Shown here: in pieces, positions 27,799-36,372 of the stretch
How positions within the stretch are numbered: position 1 is the stretch's first letter
Layout: each line of letters opens with the position of its first letter
Origin: JARBAU01 sp040414675
GTDB lineage: Archaea > Thermoproteota > Nitrososphaeria > Nitrososphaerales > Nitrososphaeraceae
Assembly (NCBI GenBank): GCA_040414675.1
Contig: JBEDUN010000067.1
Span: 1-64,000 of the forward strand
Length of the DNA stretch: 64,000 nucleotides
Direction: 5' to 3'
Position numbers and translations under genes: made by a program
Notes under the pieces: model-generated
The model's input: the letters and a program-made list of their open reading frames with translations, nothing else
What the model was told of the DNA's origin: nothing
Databases searched by the model: none

Positions 27799-29700
27799 AT
27801 GTCTCCCCAGACAACAGCTGCAGGAGAAAGAAACAGAGACACTGAAAAGTTCGATACTGATACTACCCAAGTATTTTATGGCGAGGAAGCCACCGACAAA
27901 TCCTTGAATATTTTCTATAGTGCCATGCGCAACTTTGACGCATGTGGCGATGCTATTTCACCTTCAGTTTGTATGGGGTTTGAACCGCTGAGGAAGGCAT
28001 ATCTTGATTTAAAACGGAGAGGGATAAAGATACGCTTCATTGCTGAAATTAATAAATTTAACTTACATTTTTGCAAAGAGCTGTTGAATGTCGTAACTGA
28101 AATGCGACATCTCGACGGAGTTATGGGTAACTTTGGAATCTGCGATAGAAAACAATATCTAGCTGCTGCAAACATTAAAGAGAAGCAAGCAATTCCTTAT
28201 CTCATTTATAGTAATGTGAAGGAAGTAGTTGAACAACAACAACATATATTTGAAAGCTTTTGGAATCGTGCAAGCCCAGCTGAACAAAAGATTGCTGAAC
28301 TAGAGGAAGGTAAAATATTAGGGACAACTGAAGTACTTCAAGATCAACAACTCACAAAGGAAATATTCATTGATATGGTAAAGTCAGCTAAGGAGGAAGT
28401 CTTGCTACTGTGTCCCACAACTAATGCTTTTCTTCGTGAGCAACGCATCGGAATAATAGATCAACTGATCCATGCAGGTTCATCTGAGACCGGGCCGAGG
28501 GTGAGGATTATAGTACCTACCAGTAAAATTCTTGATGCGAATATCGACCATTTAATGACAATAAACTGTTGCAATTTTAATATACAGCGGATTGATTATA
28601 GTGAATTTACTGAAAGTGCAGTTACTACGATAACGATACTAGTAGTGGATAGAAAATTGAGCTTGGTCATAGAAAAACTAGACGATTCGAAAGAGAATTT
28701 TATCGAAGCGATAGGCTTGGCTACATTCTCCACTAGTACACCTACAGTAATGTCTTATGTTTCTATTTTCGAAAGTCTATGGAATCAAGTAAAGATCTAT
28801 GAACAACTAAAAATAAATGACAAAATGCGAAAAGATTTCATTAATGTAGCAGCACATGAATTAAGAACTCCAATTGTACCTATACTTGGTCTGTCGGAAA
28901 TACTTCACTCTAGAATAACAAAGGATGACGCTCTATCATCTAGCAGTGATGATGCGAAACCGAATACAAAGCGATACTTGGAAATGTTGTGTACAGTCAT
29001 TAGGAATGCCAATAGGTTAAGTAGACTAACAGAGGATATTTTAGATGTAACAAAAATAGAAAGCCAAACACTTCGACTCAAAAAGGAAAGATTTGATATA
29101 GAAGATATTATCGTAAATACTATACTAGAATTTAAAGAAGAAACAAAAAACATTGATCCAGGCAATAGAAGACGAGAGATATTGTATGAACCACTGAGTA
29201 GCAAATTTAAGGACATGTCAGTTAATGTTGATGTAGACAAGTCTAGAATATCTCAGGTCTTGTCGAACTTGATAAGCAATGCAATCAAATTCACAGATGA
29301 ATCAGGAATAATTAATATCAAACTAGATATTCTGTCTAATCAGGTACGATCAGGATTTAACGACACTAGAGAATCTAATGAAGAGATTAAGAAAGAAAGA
29401 GAACGAGGAAGTATTGTAATTGCAGTGGCAGATAATGGATCAGGTATAGATCCCGAAGTATTTTCTAAATTGTTTATAAAGTTCGTTTCAAAATCATTTC
29501 ATGGAACTGGATTAGGATTGTTCATTTCGAAGAGTATTGTTGAGGCACATGGTGGTAAAATTTGGGCCAAGAATAATATTAATGGATCCGGAGGTGCAAC
29601 GTTCTCGTTTACGATCCCTATTGCGGAGATTGGAAAGAATTCTCACTCGTCCTGTCAACTACAAGAATTCCAACTCGAGGATCAACGAAAACAAATATAA
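27799..29700 (+). CDS. soluble sensor histidine kinase with PLD-like/TrmB-like sensor
   Basis: A 633-residue cytoplasmic histidine kinase with no membrane helices. Residues about 25-335 form an alpha/beta sensor region with repeated features (RRGIKIRFIAEI, PYLIYSNVKEVV, then VLLLCPTTNAFLRE and PRVRIIVPTSKI). This resembles the phospholipase-D-like ligand domain found in TrmB and in many thaumarchaeal kinases, without HKD catalytic motifs. The phospho-accepting H353 lies in AAHELRTPIVPI. The ATPase part has the N box (SNLISNAIKF), G1 (DNGSGIDPE) and G2 (GTGLGLFISKS). Flanking response regulators are its likely partners. The ligand is unknown. Confidence 0.85.
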   Translation: MSPQTTAAGERNRDTEKFDTDTTQVFYGEEATDKSLNIFYSAMRNFDACGDAISPSVCMGFEPLRKAYLDLKRRGIKIRFIAEINKFNLHFCKELLNVVTEMRHLDGVMGNFGICDRKQYLAAANIKEKQAIPYLIYSNVKEVVEQQQHIFESFWNRASPAEQKIAELEEGKILGTTEVLQDQQLTKEIFIDMVKSAKEEVLLLCPTTNAFLREQRIGIIDQLIHAGSSETGPRVRIIVPTSKILDANIDHLMTINCCNFNIQRIDYSEFTESAVTTITILVVDRKLSLVIEKLDDSKENFIEAIGLATFSTSTPTVMSYVSIFESLWNQVKIYEQLKINDKMRKDFINVAAHELRTPIVPILGLSEILHSRITKDDALSSSSDDAKPNTKRYLEMLCTVIRNANRLSRLTEDILDVTKIESQTLRLKKERFDIEDIIVNTILEFKEETKNIDPGNRRREILYEPLSSKFKDMSVNVDVDKSRISQVLSNLISNAIKFTDESGIINIKLDILSNQVRSGFNDTRESNEEIKKERERGSIVIAVADNGSGIDPEVFSKLFIKFVSKSFHGTGLGLFISKSIVEAHGGKIWAKNNINGSGGATFSFTIPIAEIGKNSHSSCQLQEFQLEDQRKQI

Positions 29701-29720
29701 AAAAAATAGGCAGAATCATT

Positions 29721-30137
29721 ATGGCTTCCAAAAGTAATGATAATAGGATTCGAAGGAAAAGAAGTAATTTTATTCTTGTTGTTGACGACGAGCCAGACGC
29801 CAATATGACTCTAAGAACTCTTCTAGAAGAGAACGGATTTGAAACAGACGGTTACACCGATCCAGTTAAGGCGCTACAAAGCTTCATTCCAGGAAAGTTT
29901 GATCTTTTACTTCTTGATATAAAGATGCCAAGAATAGGGGGATTCGAGCTATATCAAAAATTGAAAGAAATCGACAAAGATGTCAAAGTTTGCTTTGTGA
30001 CTGCTAGTGAGTTATTCTACGAGGAATACAGAGAAGATCGGCATATTGATGAAAAATATTTCATATTAAAACCAATGAAAAATGAAGAGATGATGAGACG
30101 TATCAACAATATACTGAATGAATATGAATATGAATAG
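29721..30137 (+). CDS. response regulator, receiver-only
   Basis: A 138-residue receiver domain starting 21 bases after the kinase. VVDDEPDA, the phospho-Asp D66 in LLLLDIKMP and K117 in LKPMK are in place. A basic N-terminus (RRKRS) precedes the fold. Together with the upstream receiver it forms a kinase with two single-domain partners. No DNA-binding output is encoded nearby, so the effect is probably through protein contacts. Confidence 0.85.
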   Translation: MASKSNDNRIRRKRSNFILVVDDEPDANMTLRTLLEENGFETDGYTDPVKALQSFIPGKFDLLLLDIKMPRIGGFELYQKLKEIDKDVKVCFVTASELFYEEYREDRHIDEKYFILKPMKNEEMMRRINNILNEYEYE

Positions 30138-30546
30138 GATTGCTCAATCTTCATAATTTAGTTCTTAACAGCAGATTTTTCTTTCAATACTAAAAATCTA
30201 AAATGGATATTTAATAGTAAAAGTGAGGATATTTAGTACATAAAATGAATTACCGACATTGATGTAGCCGATGGCCTAATGTAATGACCAGGCGTAACTA
30301 TTGTCGGTAACATTCTATACCAGCAATATATGACATTATGATAAAAAAGATGAAATATATTAAAACTGTGATTCCACTCAGGCAGAGGAACGTAATAATG
30401 CCATCAGTTTTCCTGCAACATATTATAGCTCAATTGTCATTTGTGATCCTGAAGTTAGCTCCATATATTATAATGGTTCACATTTTTATTTCTAATAGTT
30501 ACATGATCTAGTCTCGCAAGACTTTAATGATATATACCAGTTATCA
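30138..30546. other. 409-base intergenic region
   Basis: Holds the inverted repeat at 30250-30310 and, near 30528-30537, a TATA-like GATATATACC for the following gene. Otherwise nothing. Confidence 0.4.
30250..30310. repeat. 61-base inverted-repeat element
   Basis: TTACCGACA (30250-30258) and TGTCGGTAA (30302-30310) are exact inverse complements. The inside is GC-richer than the flanks and has a GCC-GAT-GGC hairpin. TATA-like GGATATTTA at about 30227 would allow a plus-strand transcript. It could also arise by chance. Confidence 0.35.
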
Positions 30547-31326
30547 TTGTTAATCATTGCTTATCTAACTGAGAAATCGTTAATCATAGTGTTGCTCCGA
30601 ACGTTCTTTCGGGAATCAAGATACAACGTCATTTCTATCCAGTCGCAAGTAGTCATTCACAACAATCTTCGCAACTGGTTTTCAAGATTGATCGGGATCA
30701 TCCCCATTGAATTTTGTTTAGTGATTCCAATGATATTTACTATTGTAAATGTAACGGATATGATCCCCAAGTACGCGGGTGCAAAGGAAAGCCAGGTACT
30801 AAATAATTCATATGTGACATTCTTAGACAACATTGACCATCCTATATTATTAGACACAAAAACGAAAACGCTTTCACATTATATGCAAACAAACGCAAAG
30901 AATTTGTCACAAGTTTCAAGTTCAATTCCAGACAACTATACACATATGTCTACGATAACTAAGGAGTCTAATAACAAGAACTATATAGTAACATTAAGTT
31001 GGGATCCTCAGGAATTAAAACCAGGACAGAATACAATATTTTTGGTTAGCTTCTTCGATCCAAAAACTCAGGTAGAAATGAAACAAGTTGACTATTCCTT
31101 TAGTGTATTCTCTTCATCGGCGAGTACGATAGTAAAGAATACAGAGCACCAAAAAGCTCCGAACGGAATGGGTGCACAAATAGTCAATTTTCCTAAGGCT
31201 GGCCAAGCAGACATATCACTCAGTATAACGAAATATATATCAAAGACAAGCATTGTGACCAATAGTAGTAATGTCAATACTAACAGAACAGAAAGTGTGA
31301 CTTTTCCTGTATTGATTTCACCTTGA
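30547..31326 (+). CDS. exported beta-sandwich protein
   Basis: A protein of up to 259 residues. A hydrophobic segment (about 46-68, IGIIPIEFCLVIPMIFTIV) serves as signal or anchor, and the C-terminal half (about 140-255) is a beta-sandwich with the blocks YIVTLSWDPQELKPGQNT, VDYSFSVF and IVNFPKAGQADISLSI. This domain resembles the C-terminal part of the cupredoxin-like protein at 22122-22898. The TTG at 30547 is only about 15 bases from the TATA-like box, so a later start (GTG 30589 or TTG 30592) is more plausible. Sequons are frequent. The role is unknown, probably at the cell surface. Confidence 0.6.
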   Translation: MLIIAYLTEKSLIIVLLRTFFRESRYNVISIQSQVVIHNNLRNWFSRLIGIIPIEFCLVIPMIFTIVNVTDMIPKYAGAKESQVLNNSYVTFLDNIDHPILLDTKTKTLSHYMQTNAKNLSQVSSSIPDNYTHMSTITKESNNKNYIVTLSWDPQELKPGQNTIFLVSFFDPKTQVEMKQVDYSFSVFSSSASTIVKNTEHQKAPNGMGAQIVNFPKAGQADISLSITKYISKTSIVTNSSNVNTNRTESVTFPVLISP

Positions 31327-31532
31327 CATCTGGTCAAAGTTACGACCAATTAATTCTAGTATTGTATCATTTGTCTGTACTTATTAGAAAAGTACTACAG
31401 GTGGAACCCCAAAGAACGTGCAAGAATGTATAATAGATTACGACTAAAAACACTAATATCGTATCAAAACTGGTTCACGGCTACCAAAAACAAGAGACTC
31501 GATACAAATACCAAGGAACTGCATTCTCAAAG

Positions 31533-32057
31533 TCAATTCAAGTTTGATATTCTAGCACATAATTTATCTATATCCTTAGTTCCAATCAGATCATGAACCA
31601 GAGTCCGACTTCTAAATTGTTCAATCTCCTTAATATCACAAGACAATATGGGAAAAGGTGATGTTGATCCCATGATTCTACCGTGACTATCTATCCCATT
31701 TTTATGCAGAGATAGTAACGCTTGACCTGCTCTATGACCCTTTACATCAGCACCACATACTAAAATATGATGTAGGCTAGGATTTTTGATACTGAATCTT
31801 ATCATTGCATCAATTCCCCTGTTTTCGGAAAGCAGTCTTCCAACAATTAATATCTTGTTCATTAAGCTAGGAGTCTTGGAGATTTTCAGCAATAAATCTA
31901 TACTTGAAAGCGTACAAATCGCTATAGTCGAGCCTTTGCCATAGTAATATTCATGACTGATTGGAATAATCGTTTCGCAAACTTTGCCTGCAGCATCTTG
32001 AATCTTTCTTTTCACTGCGGTGAACATCTTTTCATTCGAGTCTTGCTCAGAAAACAC
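31533..32057 (-). CDS. mtrA: stand-alone MtrA-like corrinoid-binding protein
   Basis: A 174-residue soluble protein that matches the A subunit of tetrahydromethanopterin S-methyltransferase. The cobalamin-binding signature is seen as LVCGADVKGHRAGQALLSLH at about 99-118, with H108 at the place of the corrinoid axial His of methanogen MtrA, followed by NGIDSHGRIMGSTSPFPI. The C-terminal membrane helix of methanogen MtrA is absent and no other mtr subunits are near. Ammonia oxidisers are not methanogens but use tetrahydromethanopterin-like C1 carriers and cobalamin, so a methyl-transfer or corrinoid-carrier role is possible. The family call is strong; the function is inference. Confidence 0.8.
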   Translation of the reverse strand: MFSEQDSNEKMFTAVKRKIQDAAGKVCETIIPISHEYYYGKGSTIAICTLSSIDLLLKISKTPSLMNKILIVGRLLSENRGIDAMIRFSIKNPSLHHILVCGADVKGHRAGQALLSLHKNGIDSHGRIMGSTSPFPILSCDIKEIEQFRSRTLVHDLIGTKDIDKLCARISNLN

Positions 32058-32342
32058 TATGAATTTACAATCCTCATTAATCTCGAGTGCTATATCGTAT
32101 TCAATATTTCGGATTTGGTATTTGAGAATCCATATAGTTTAATTCAAACTCTTATTTTGGCAAATAACAAATGGAATAGCCATCTTAAGATTAGAGCAAT
32201 ATATTTTGAAATTATTGAATTAGAAAATGGTAGGTAAATACTTAATCGAGTTATTGTAAGCAACCGTCTAGTCTACAAGACTTTAAACAACTTCACAATA
32301 GTCCACGAAATTTTGATAGAATCTAAGTACTATTAATATACT

Positions 32343-32350
32343 GGAGGTGA
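32343..32350 (+). promoter_or_regulatory. strong Shine-Dalgarno-like sequence
   Basis: GGAGGTGA, unusual in a window where most genes look leaderless. It precedes the possible Pcc1-like ORF and overlaps a GTG at 32347. Confidence 0.4.
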
Positions 32351-32525
32351 AGGTAAAGATAGATCTGAGCTGTTGAGTAAGGAAATAAGGGCAAATAGGG
32401 ACGATGATAATTTGGCCAATATAAGGAACGCGGGTATCGTGGAAAAAACCCTTGCGAGAACAAAAAGTATTATATTCAATTTGATAATTGCTCAGGATCT
32501 AGGTAATTATTGCCTCAACAAATAG
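32347..32525 (+). pseudogene. possible Pcc1-like KEOPS subunit, split frame
   Basis: From GTG 32347 the frame gives MKVKIDLSC and stops at TGA. A second frame, open from a TTG at 32373, gives SKEIRANRDDDNLANIRNAG and then VEKTLARTKSIIFNLIIAQD, ending at TAG 32523-32525 inside the Bud32 start region (16-base overlap). Joined, the pieces follow the beta-helix-beta order of Pcc1, the small dimerising KEOPS subunit, and the neighbour is the KEOPS kinase. Length (about 60) is shorter than the usual 75-85. It may be a real frameshift, a sequencing error, or only the 50-residue second part may be translated. The Pcc1 assignment is weak. Confidence 0.35.
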
Positions 32526-33148
32526 GTCGGAATATTATCAAGAAAGGTGCAGAGGCTGATATTTATTTGATAGACTGGTATGGCCAAAAGGCTATATCAA
32601 AGTTAAGAAAAGCGAAACCATATCGAAATGTATTACTCGATAGCGAAATTCGTAAAAAGAGGACGATTCATGAAGCAAATATGCTTTCAGCCGCGAAATT
32701 GGCGAGAGTAATAACTCCATTTATTTATTATCTCGACCCCATGCGCGCTGAGATCATAATGGAATGGATTGAAGGAGACAGTGTCAAAGATATAATCGAC
32801 GGAGAATTAGCACAAGAAATAGGAAGATTTGCCGCACGTATACATGCCAGAAATATTATTCATGGCGATCTTACAACTTCAAACTTTATTTTCAATAAGA
32901 AAAATAACAAGATGACTCTAATGGATTTTGGACTTTCTTATTTCTCTGAACGTTTTGAAGACAAAGCAGTTGACATCCGTTTAATAAAGGAGATTTTTAT
33001 GAGCGCTTACGCGGATCGGTATGAGAACCTGTACTCTAATTTTTTGCGTGGTTATGAACAAGCCAGTATTAATGGTCAGTTAACTGCCGAAATTCTAAAG
33101 ACTGTTCAGGAAATCGAAAATAGAGGAAGATATGCCAGAATGACATAG
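32510..33148 (+). CDS. bud32: KEOPS kinase/ATPase Bud32
   Basis: A 212-residue atypical small kinase of the KEOPS complex, which works with Kae1 to make the t6A modification at position 37 of ANN-decoding tRNAs. The fold lacks the extended C-lobe of ordinary kinases. Seen: the ATP-lysine region (AISKLRKAKPYR), the catalytic HGD at 118-120 within IIHGDLTTSNFIF and the metal-binding DFG at 139-141 (MDFGLSYFSERFEDKAVD). Start TTG 32510 gives the normal N-terminus. Kae1 is not fused or adjacent here. Confidence 0.88.
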   Translation: MPQQIGRNIIKKGAEADIYLIDWYGQKAISKLRKAKPYRNVLLDSEIRKKRTIHEANMLSAAKLARVITPFIYYLDPMRAEIIMEWIEGDSVKDIIDGELAQEIGRFAARIHARNIIHGDLTTSNFIFNKKNNKMTLMDFGLSYFSERFEDKAVDIRLIKEIFMSAYADRYENLYSNFLRGYEQASINGQLTAEILKTVQEIENRGRYARMT

Positions 33149-33221
33149 ATGCGTTGCACCTAGACTTTTATATTTTGGATTTTTTGTATGCTCATATGTT
33201 AGTTAAGAATTCGAACTATCT

Positions 33222-33254
33222 AAAGTGACGACGAAAGTGACGACGAAAGTGACG
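33222..33254. repeat. 12-bp tandem repeat upstream of the HTH gene
   Basis: AAAGTGACGACG is repeated 2.75 times head to tail, ending directly at the TATA box (33255) of the following gene. The 12-bp period puts each copy near one helical turn apart, as for cooperative binding of a regulator. Since the gene encodes a helix-turn-helix protein, autoregulation is plausible. Confidence 0.65.
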
Positions 33255-33264
33255 CTTATATAAA
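33255..33264 (+). promoter_or_regulatory. TATA box
   Basis: CTTATATAAA lies 21-30 bases before TTG 33285, the leaderless distance, and supports that start. Confidence 0.5.
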
Positions 33265-33284
33265 TCTGAGCTTAATATAATATA

Positions 33285-34475
33285 TTGAGAATCCCAATCT
33301 CTGAACAAACAAAACAAGAAGTAATCGCTAAATGGCTCAGTGGGTGGAGCAGAGACAAGATTGCAGGCGAACTTAGTATTGGTGCAGGTACAGTCAGCAA
33401 TATTGTTAATTTATGGATTTCCGATGTAGGCAAGCCAACAGAAGAGGCACTTAGAATGCTTAGCGTAGAAATAAGACGACATGGCATGTCAGTTCGCGAA
33501 TGCGCCAGAGGTTTCAGATTGCTACGTCATTTACAAGGTTTGGAAGCAGATGATGAAATTAAACAAATTGATATATTTTTATCTAAAATATATGATAAAT
33601 CCAAATATTACAACCTTCCGCCTGATCGTTTAGTGGAAATTGCCAGTGAAATATGGGAACGGTGCAAAATAATGCCGATCTCAGAGATTCTTCCCCATTT
33701 AGACCGGAAAATAAAGGAAAAAGAAAATTTGGACACGGAGATAAAAAGACTTGATGCAGAAAAAAATCTTATGCACGTCGAGCATAACAGATTATTGCAT
33801 ATAAACAAAACAACAGCGGAGCAACTAAAGCAGTATACTTCGGCTGGTCAATATTTTAAAAAATATGGATTAAACATTGCTGATCTAAGCAGACTTGCAA
33901 TATTGCTTCAAAATGCAGAAAATTACAGATTTGATCTTGATCAGATCGTTGAGAAGATTTCACGCAATCAGTCGCTTACTAATGAAGAGCTAGAAATAAA
34001 GCAGAAGATATTGCAGGAGCAACAGGAACTGAAATCCGCCCAAGATACCAAACAATGGGTCGAAAATGAAGTCAGTCAGAATTTAGCGAAGATAAAATAT
34101 TGCAGCGATCTAGAGTTGTTGGGATTCGGAATGAACGAATTTACAATATTGAAATCCATTTTATTGGAGATATCTGAAGCTGAGTCGGATCGCGATCTTG
34201 GTTCGGGCTGCGACCCCGATAATGTGGTTAAGCTTTTCTTTAGAAAAATTGATGAGATGCGAAATTTGGAAACGAAAATCGAATCCCTAAGAAAGGAAGC
34301 AGATCGCATGGAAGAGTTGTGCAAGTCATATGTTGATTCGATAAAGGAGCTTACTGGACAGACAAGAAAGGATATTAAGGAGATTTCTGTCATGGTAAAC
34401 GAAACTATAAAGCTTGCTTATCAGAAGAGCAGAGATGATGGTGTTTCAGATGACACGGGTCAAAATGTCGCCTAG
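33285..34475 (+). CDS. HTH-coiled-coil protein
   Basis: A 396-residue protein. Residues 1-50 form a transposase- or resolvase-like helix-turn-helix (SGWSRDKIAGELSIGAGTVS). Residues about 125-260 are charged, heptad-rich coiled coil (KIKEKENLDTEIKRLDAEKN), then a helical stretch and a second coiled coil at about 325-365. This architecture recurs in ammonia-oxidising archaea in several copies per genome. There is no catalytic domain, so it is not a transposase. It may organise DNA or act as a long-armed dimeric regulator. A 12-bp tandem repeat lies right at its promoter. Confidence 0.65.
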   Translation: MRIPISEQTKQEVIAKWLSGWSRDKIAGELSIGAGTVSNIVNLWISDVGKPTEEALRMLSVEIRRHGMSVRECARGFRLLRHLQGLEADDEIKQIDIFLSKIYDKSKYYNLPPDRLVEIASEIWERCKIMPISEILPHLDRKIKEKENLDTEIKRLDAEKNLMHVEHNRLLHINKTTAEQLKQYTSAGQYFKKYGLNIADLSRLAILLQNAENYRFDLDQIVEKISRNQSLTNEELEIKQKILQEQQELKSAQDTKQWVENEVSQNLAKIKYCSDLELLGFGMNEFTILKSILLEISEAESDRDLGSGCDPDNVVKLFFRKIDEMRNLETKIESLRKEADRMEELCKSYVDSIKELTGQTRKDIKEISVMVNETIKLAYQKSRDDGVSDDTGQNVA

Positions 34476-34637
34476 TGTCAAAGATTATAATAACATATCG
34501 TGATAAATGGAAGCTTTTTAGAAAGGATGTCTGCCCGATAGTAATAAAATATTACTATTCTTATAGAGAATTCAAATTTTCCCAATTTGAATTGGTCTGG
34601 TTTTAATACTCTTGATGGTCTAAAAGTATGACTTTTA

Positions 34638-35186
34638 ATGCTTAGCTTTGCCAGTACTAATGAGAATAAGTTTGGGGAAATAAAATCTATTCTCCAAAAA
34701 TACGAATTAAAGATAGAATTCTGTAAAATGGAAATAAAGGAGATGCAATCAGATTCGATAAGTGAAATAGCGTTTGAAAAGGCTCGATATGCATTTTCTT
34801 ATATAAATAGCCCAGTAATAGTGGAAGATGATGGATTATTTATCGATAGGTTGAACGGATTCCCGGGCCAGTATTCTGCATTTGTGTATAAAACAATCGG
34901 AAACACTGGGATATTGGATTTGCTTCGAAATTATGAGAATAGGTCTGCAGAATTTGTTTCAATCGTTGCTTTTTCTAGTGGTAAGTCACAACAAATCTTT
35001 GAGGGCAAGATTAGAGGTCATATAGCTAAAGCTATAACAGAGGGAGGTTGGGGGTTTGATCCTATATTCATTCCCAGTGGTAGCCATCTGACCTTTGGTC
35101 AGTTGAAAAATATACAGAAGAAACAAGAATTTTCACATCGAAGTAAGGCGCTATTGCAATTCATAGAATGGTATATTGAGAAATAA
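34638..35186 (+). CDS. XTP/dITP diphosphatase (Ham1/RdgB)
   Basis: A house-cleaning pyrophosphatase of 182 residues that removes non-canonical purine triphosphates (ITP, XTP, dITP). Family landmarks: FASTNENKFGEI (4-15, phosphate-binding loop), VEDDGLFIDRLNGFPG (61-76, metal-binding Asp pair) and EGGWGFDPIFIP (135-146). The C-terminal SHRSKAL helix is also typical. The start at ATG 34638 gives the usual N-terminus. It stands alone on the plus strand. Confidence 0.9.
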   Translation: MLSFASTNENKFGEIKSILQKYELKIEFCKMEIKEMQSDSISEIAFEKARYAFSYINSPVIVEDDGLFIDRLNGFPGQYSAFVYKTIGNTGILDLLRNYENRSAEFVSIVAFSSGKSQQIFEGKIRGHIAKAITEGGWGFDPIFIPSGSHLTFGQLKNIQKKQEFSHRSKALLQFIEWYIEK

Positions 35187-35345
35187 AAGTGAGTTCAACA
35201 AAATCAATCTATTGCTATAATGAGCCGATTATATTTGAAACAATTCTAGGTTATTTTAATGATATTATATGTATTATAACGCAGTATACAATAAACTATA
35301 CAATAGGTTTATGAAATTTATCTTTCCGAAAATTATTCATAATGT

Positions 35346-35354
35346 TTATATAAA
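35346..35354 (+). promoter_or_regulatory. TATA box
   Basis: TTATATAAA is centred 27 bases before ATG 35377. It shows that the gene starts at this ATG, not at the in-frame ATG at 35269. Confidence 0.6.
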
Positions 35355-35376
35355 ATACTATCAACTAACTCTGTTA

Positions 35377-35568
35377 ATGAACAGAAATCTAAAAGTTGCA
35401 ACATTCGGTGTAATACTTGTAGCAGCATTGGCCTTTGGTATTGTGGCTACAACAGGTATTGTAACACCAACAGCAAACCTAGGTAGCCCAGTCCATGCAC
35501 AAGCTCCACCAGCAGCTGGCAATATGTCAGGTGGCGGCAATGCAACTGGCGGCAACATGACAAAGTAA
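35377..35568 (+). CDS. small exported glycine/asparagine-rich protein
   Basis: A 63-residue exported peptide: signal peptide (MNRNLKVATFGVILVAALAF onwards) with a HAQA cleavage-like site near residue 46, leaving a tiny mature tail PPAAGNMSGGGNATGGNMTK. This tail carries three N-glycosylation sequons (NMS, NAT, NMT). A textbook TATA box and a downstream terminator-like sequence make it a complete single-gene unit, suggesting strong expression. It may form part of the cell envelope. No known family. Confidence 0.65.
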   Translation: MNRNLKVATFGVILVAALAFGIVATTGIVTPTANLGSPVHAQAPPAAGNMSGGGNATGGNMTK

Positions 35569-35570
35569 AA

Positions 35571-35632
35571 GATTCTTTATTCTTGTCGAAAAATCAGGAA
35601 TAAGAAACTTCCTTTTTTATTTTATTTTGAAT
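35571..35632 (+). terminator. terminator-like hairpin and T-tract
   Basis: TTCTTTATTC and GAATAAGAA can pair with one bulge around a 15-base loop, and CCTTTTTTATTTTATTTT follows. Position right after the small exported protein fits. Confidence 0.5.
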
Positions 35633-36372
35633 TTAACAATAATCTTTAGGTTTTAATAACAACTTTTAGCGCTTAGTAATTTAGTTTCATTTTAAATATA
35701 AAAATCAACTATTCTATAAGCTATTTAATCTCTAGATGGAAGAGAATAGATATCTAGTATGAAAAGACTAGCTTATTGGACAACCACCGTGACGCCAGTC
35801 CCTACAGGAGGACAGAAAAGAATCCGTAAAAGCGAATTGTGTTATAGTACTATGTCATACAATCGTAGATAGAAGCTAAGCGGTAGCAGTTGTCAGGACT
35901 GCCAAATAGTCGGTGTAGTTGAAGGCCAGAGTCATTGACTCTGAATAATTATAATTCAAGACGCGTGAAAAAACTGATATCTTACCATCTAAATATCGAT
36001 AAGACCTATTGATGCCATCCTCACTCCAAAATGAATGTTTAGCAATCACTGTGACTTGTAATCGAATAGATGTATAATACATAATTGATCCATGACTTCA
36101 AACTTATCTCAATACTGAATAGGCACTTTTTCATTATTGAAGCCCTTATAAAGGTCGAATCAATAGGTCAGTGACGAATCAGAGTAGAATAGGATAATTC
36201 GATTAGATCAAGCGTAATAATTAAAGTTCGAGTTATAATTTTGATAATCGTAATCGCTAATCAATACATAGGAAGTAAAATAAAAATTAAGACGGGAAGA
36301 AAAAAATTCTTTCCCTTTTCATTTGTTAGGCTGCTAACTAACTAACCTGTTTGGTATAACCGCATGCTGCGA
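35633..36372. other. 740-base intergenic region
   Basis: Between the small exported protein and nirK. It contains a hairpin CTAGT-ATGAAAAG-ACTAG near 35755, a GC-richer patch at 35775-35835 that might be structured, and one weak minus-strand ORF (35876-36082). Nothing firm. Confidence 0.4.
35876..36082 (-). CDS. doubtful 68-residue protein
   Basis: ATG-initiated frame with a reasonable amino-acid mixture (VIAKHSFWSEDGINRSYRYL) but no family, no ribosome-binding site and no clear promoter. It lies downstream of nirK on the same strand. Could be a fragment. Confidence 0.25.
   Translation of the reverse strand: MYYTSIRLQVTVIAKHSFWSEDGINRSYRYLDGKISVFSRVLNYNYSESMTLAFNYTDYLAVLTTATA

Noticed and set aside
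33285..34475. Transposase of an insertion sequence
   Set aside because: The HTH is transposase-like, but no catalytic domain, terminal inverted repeats or target duplication are visible.
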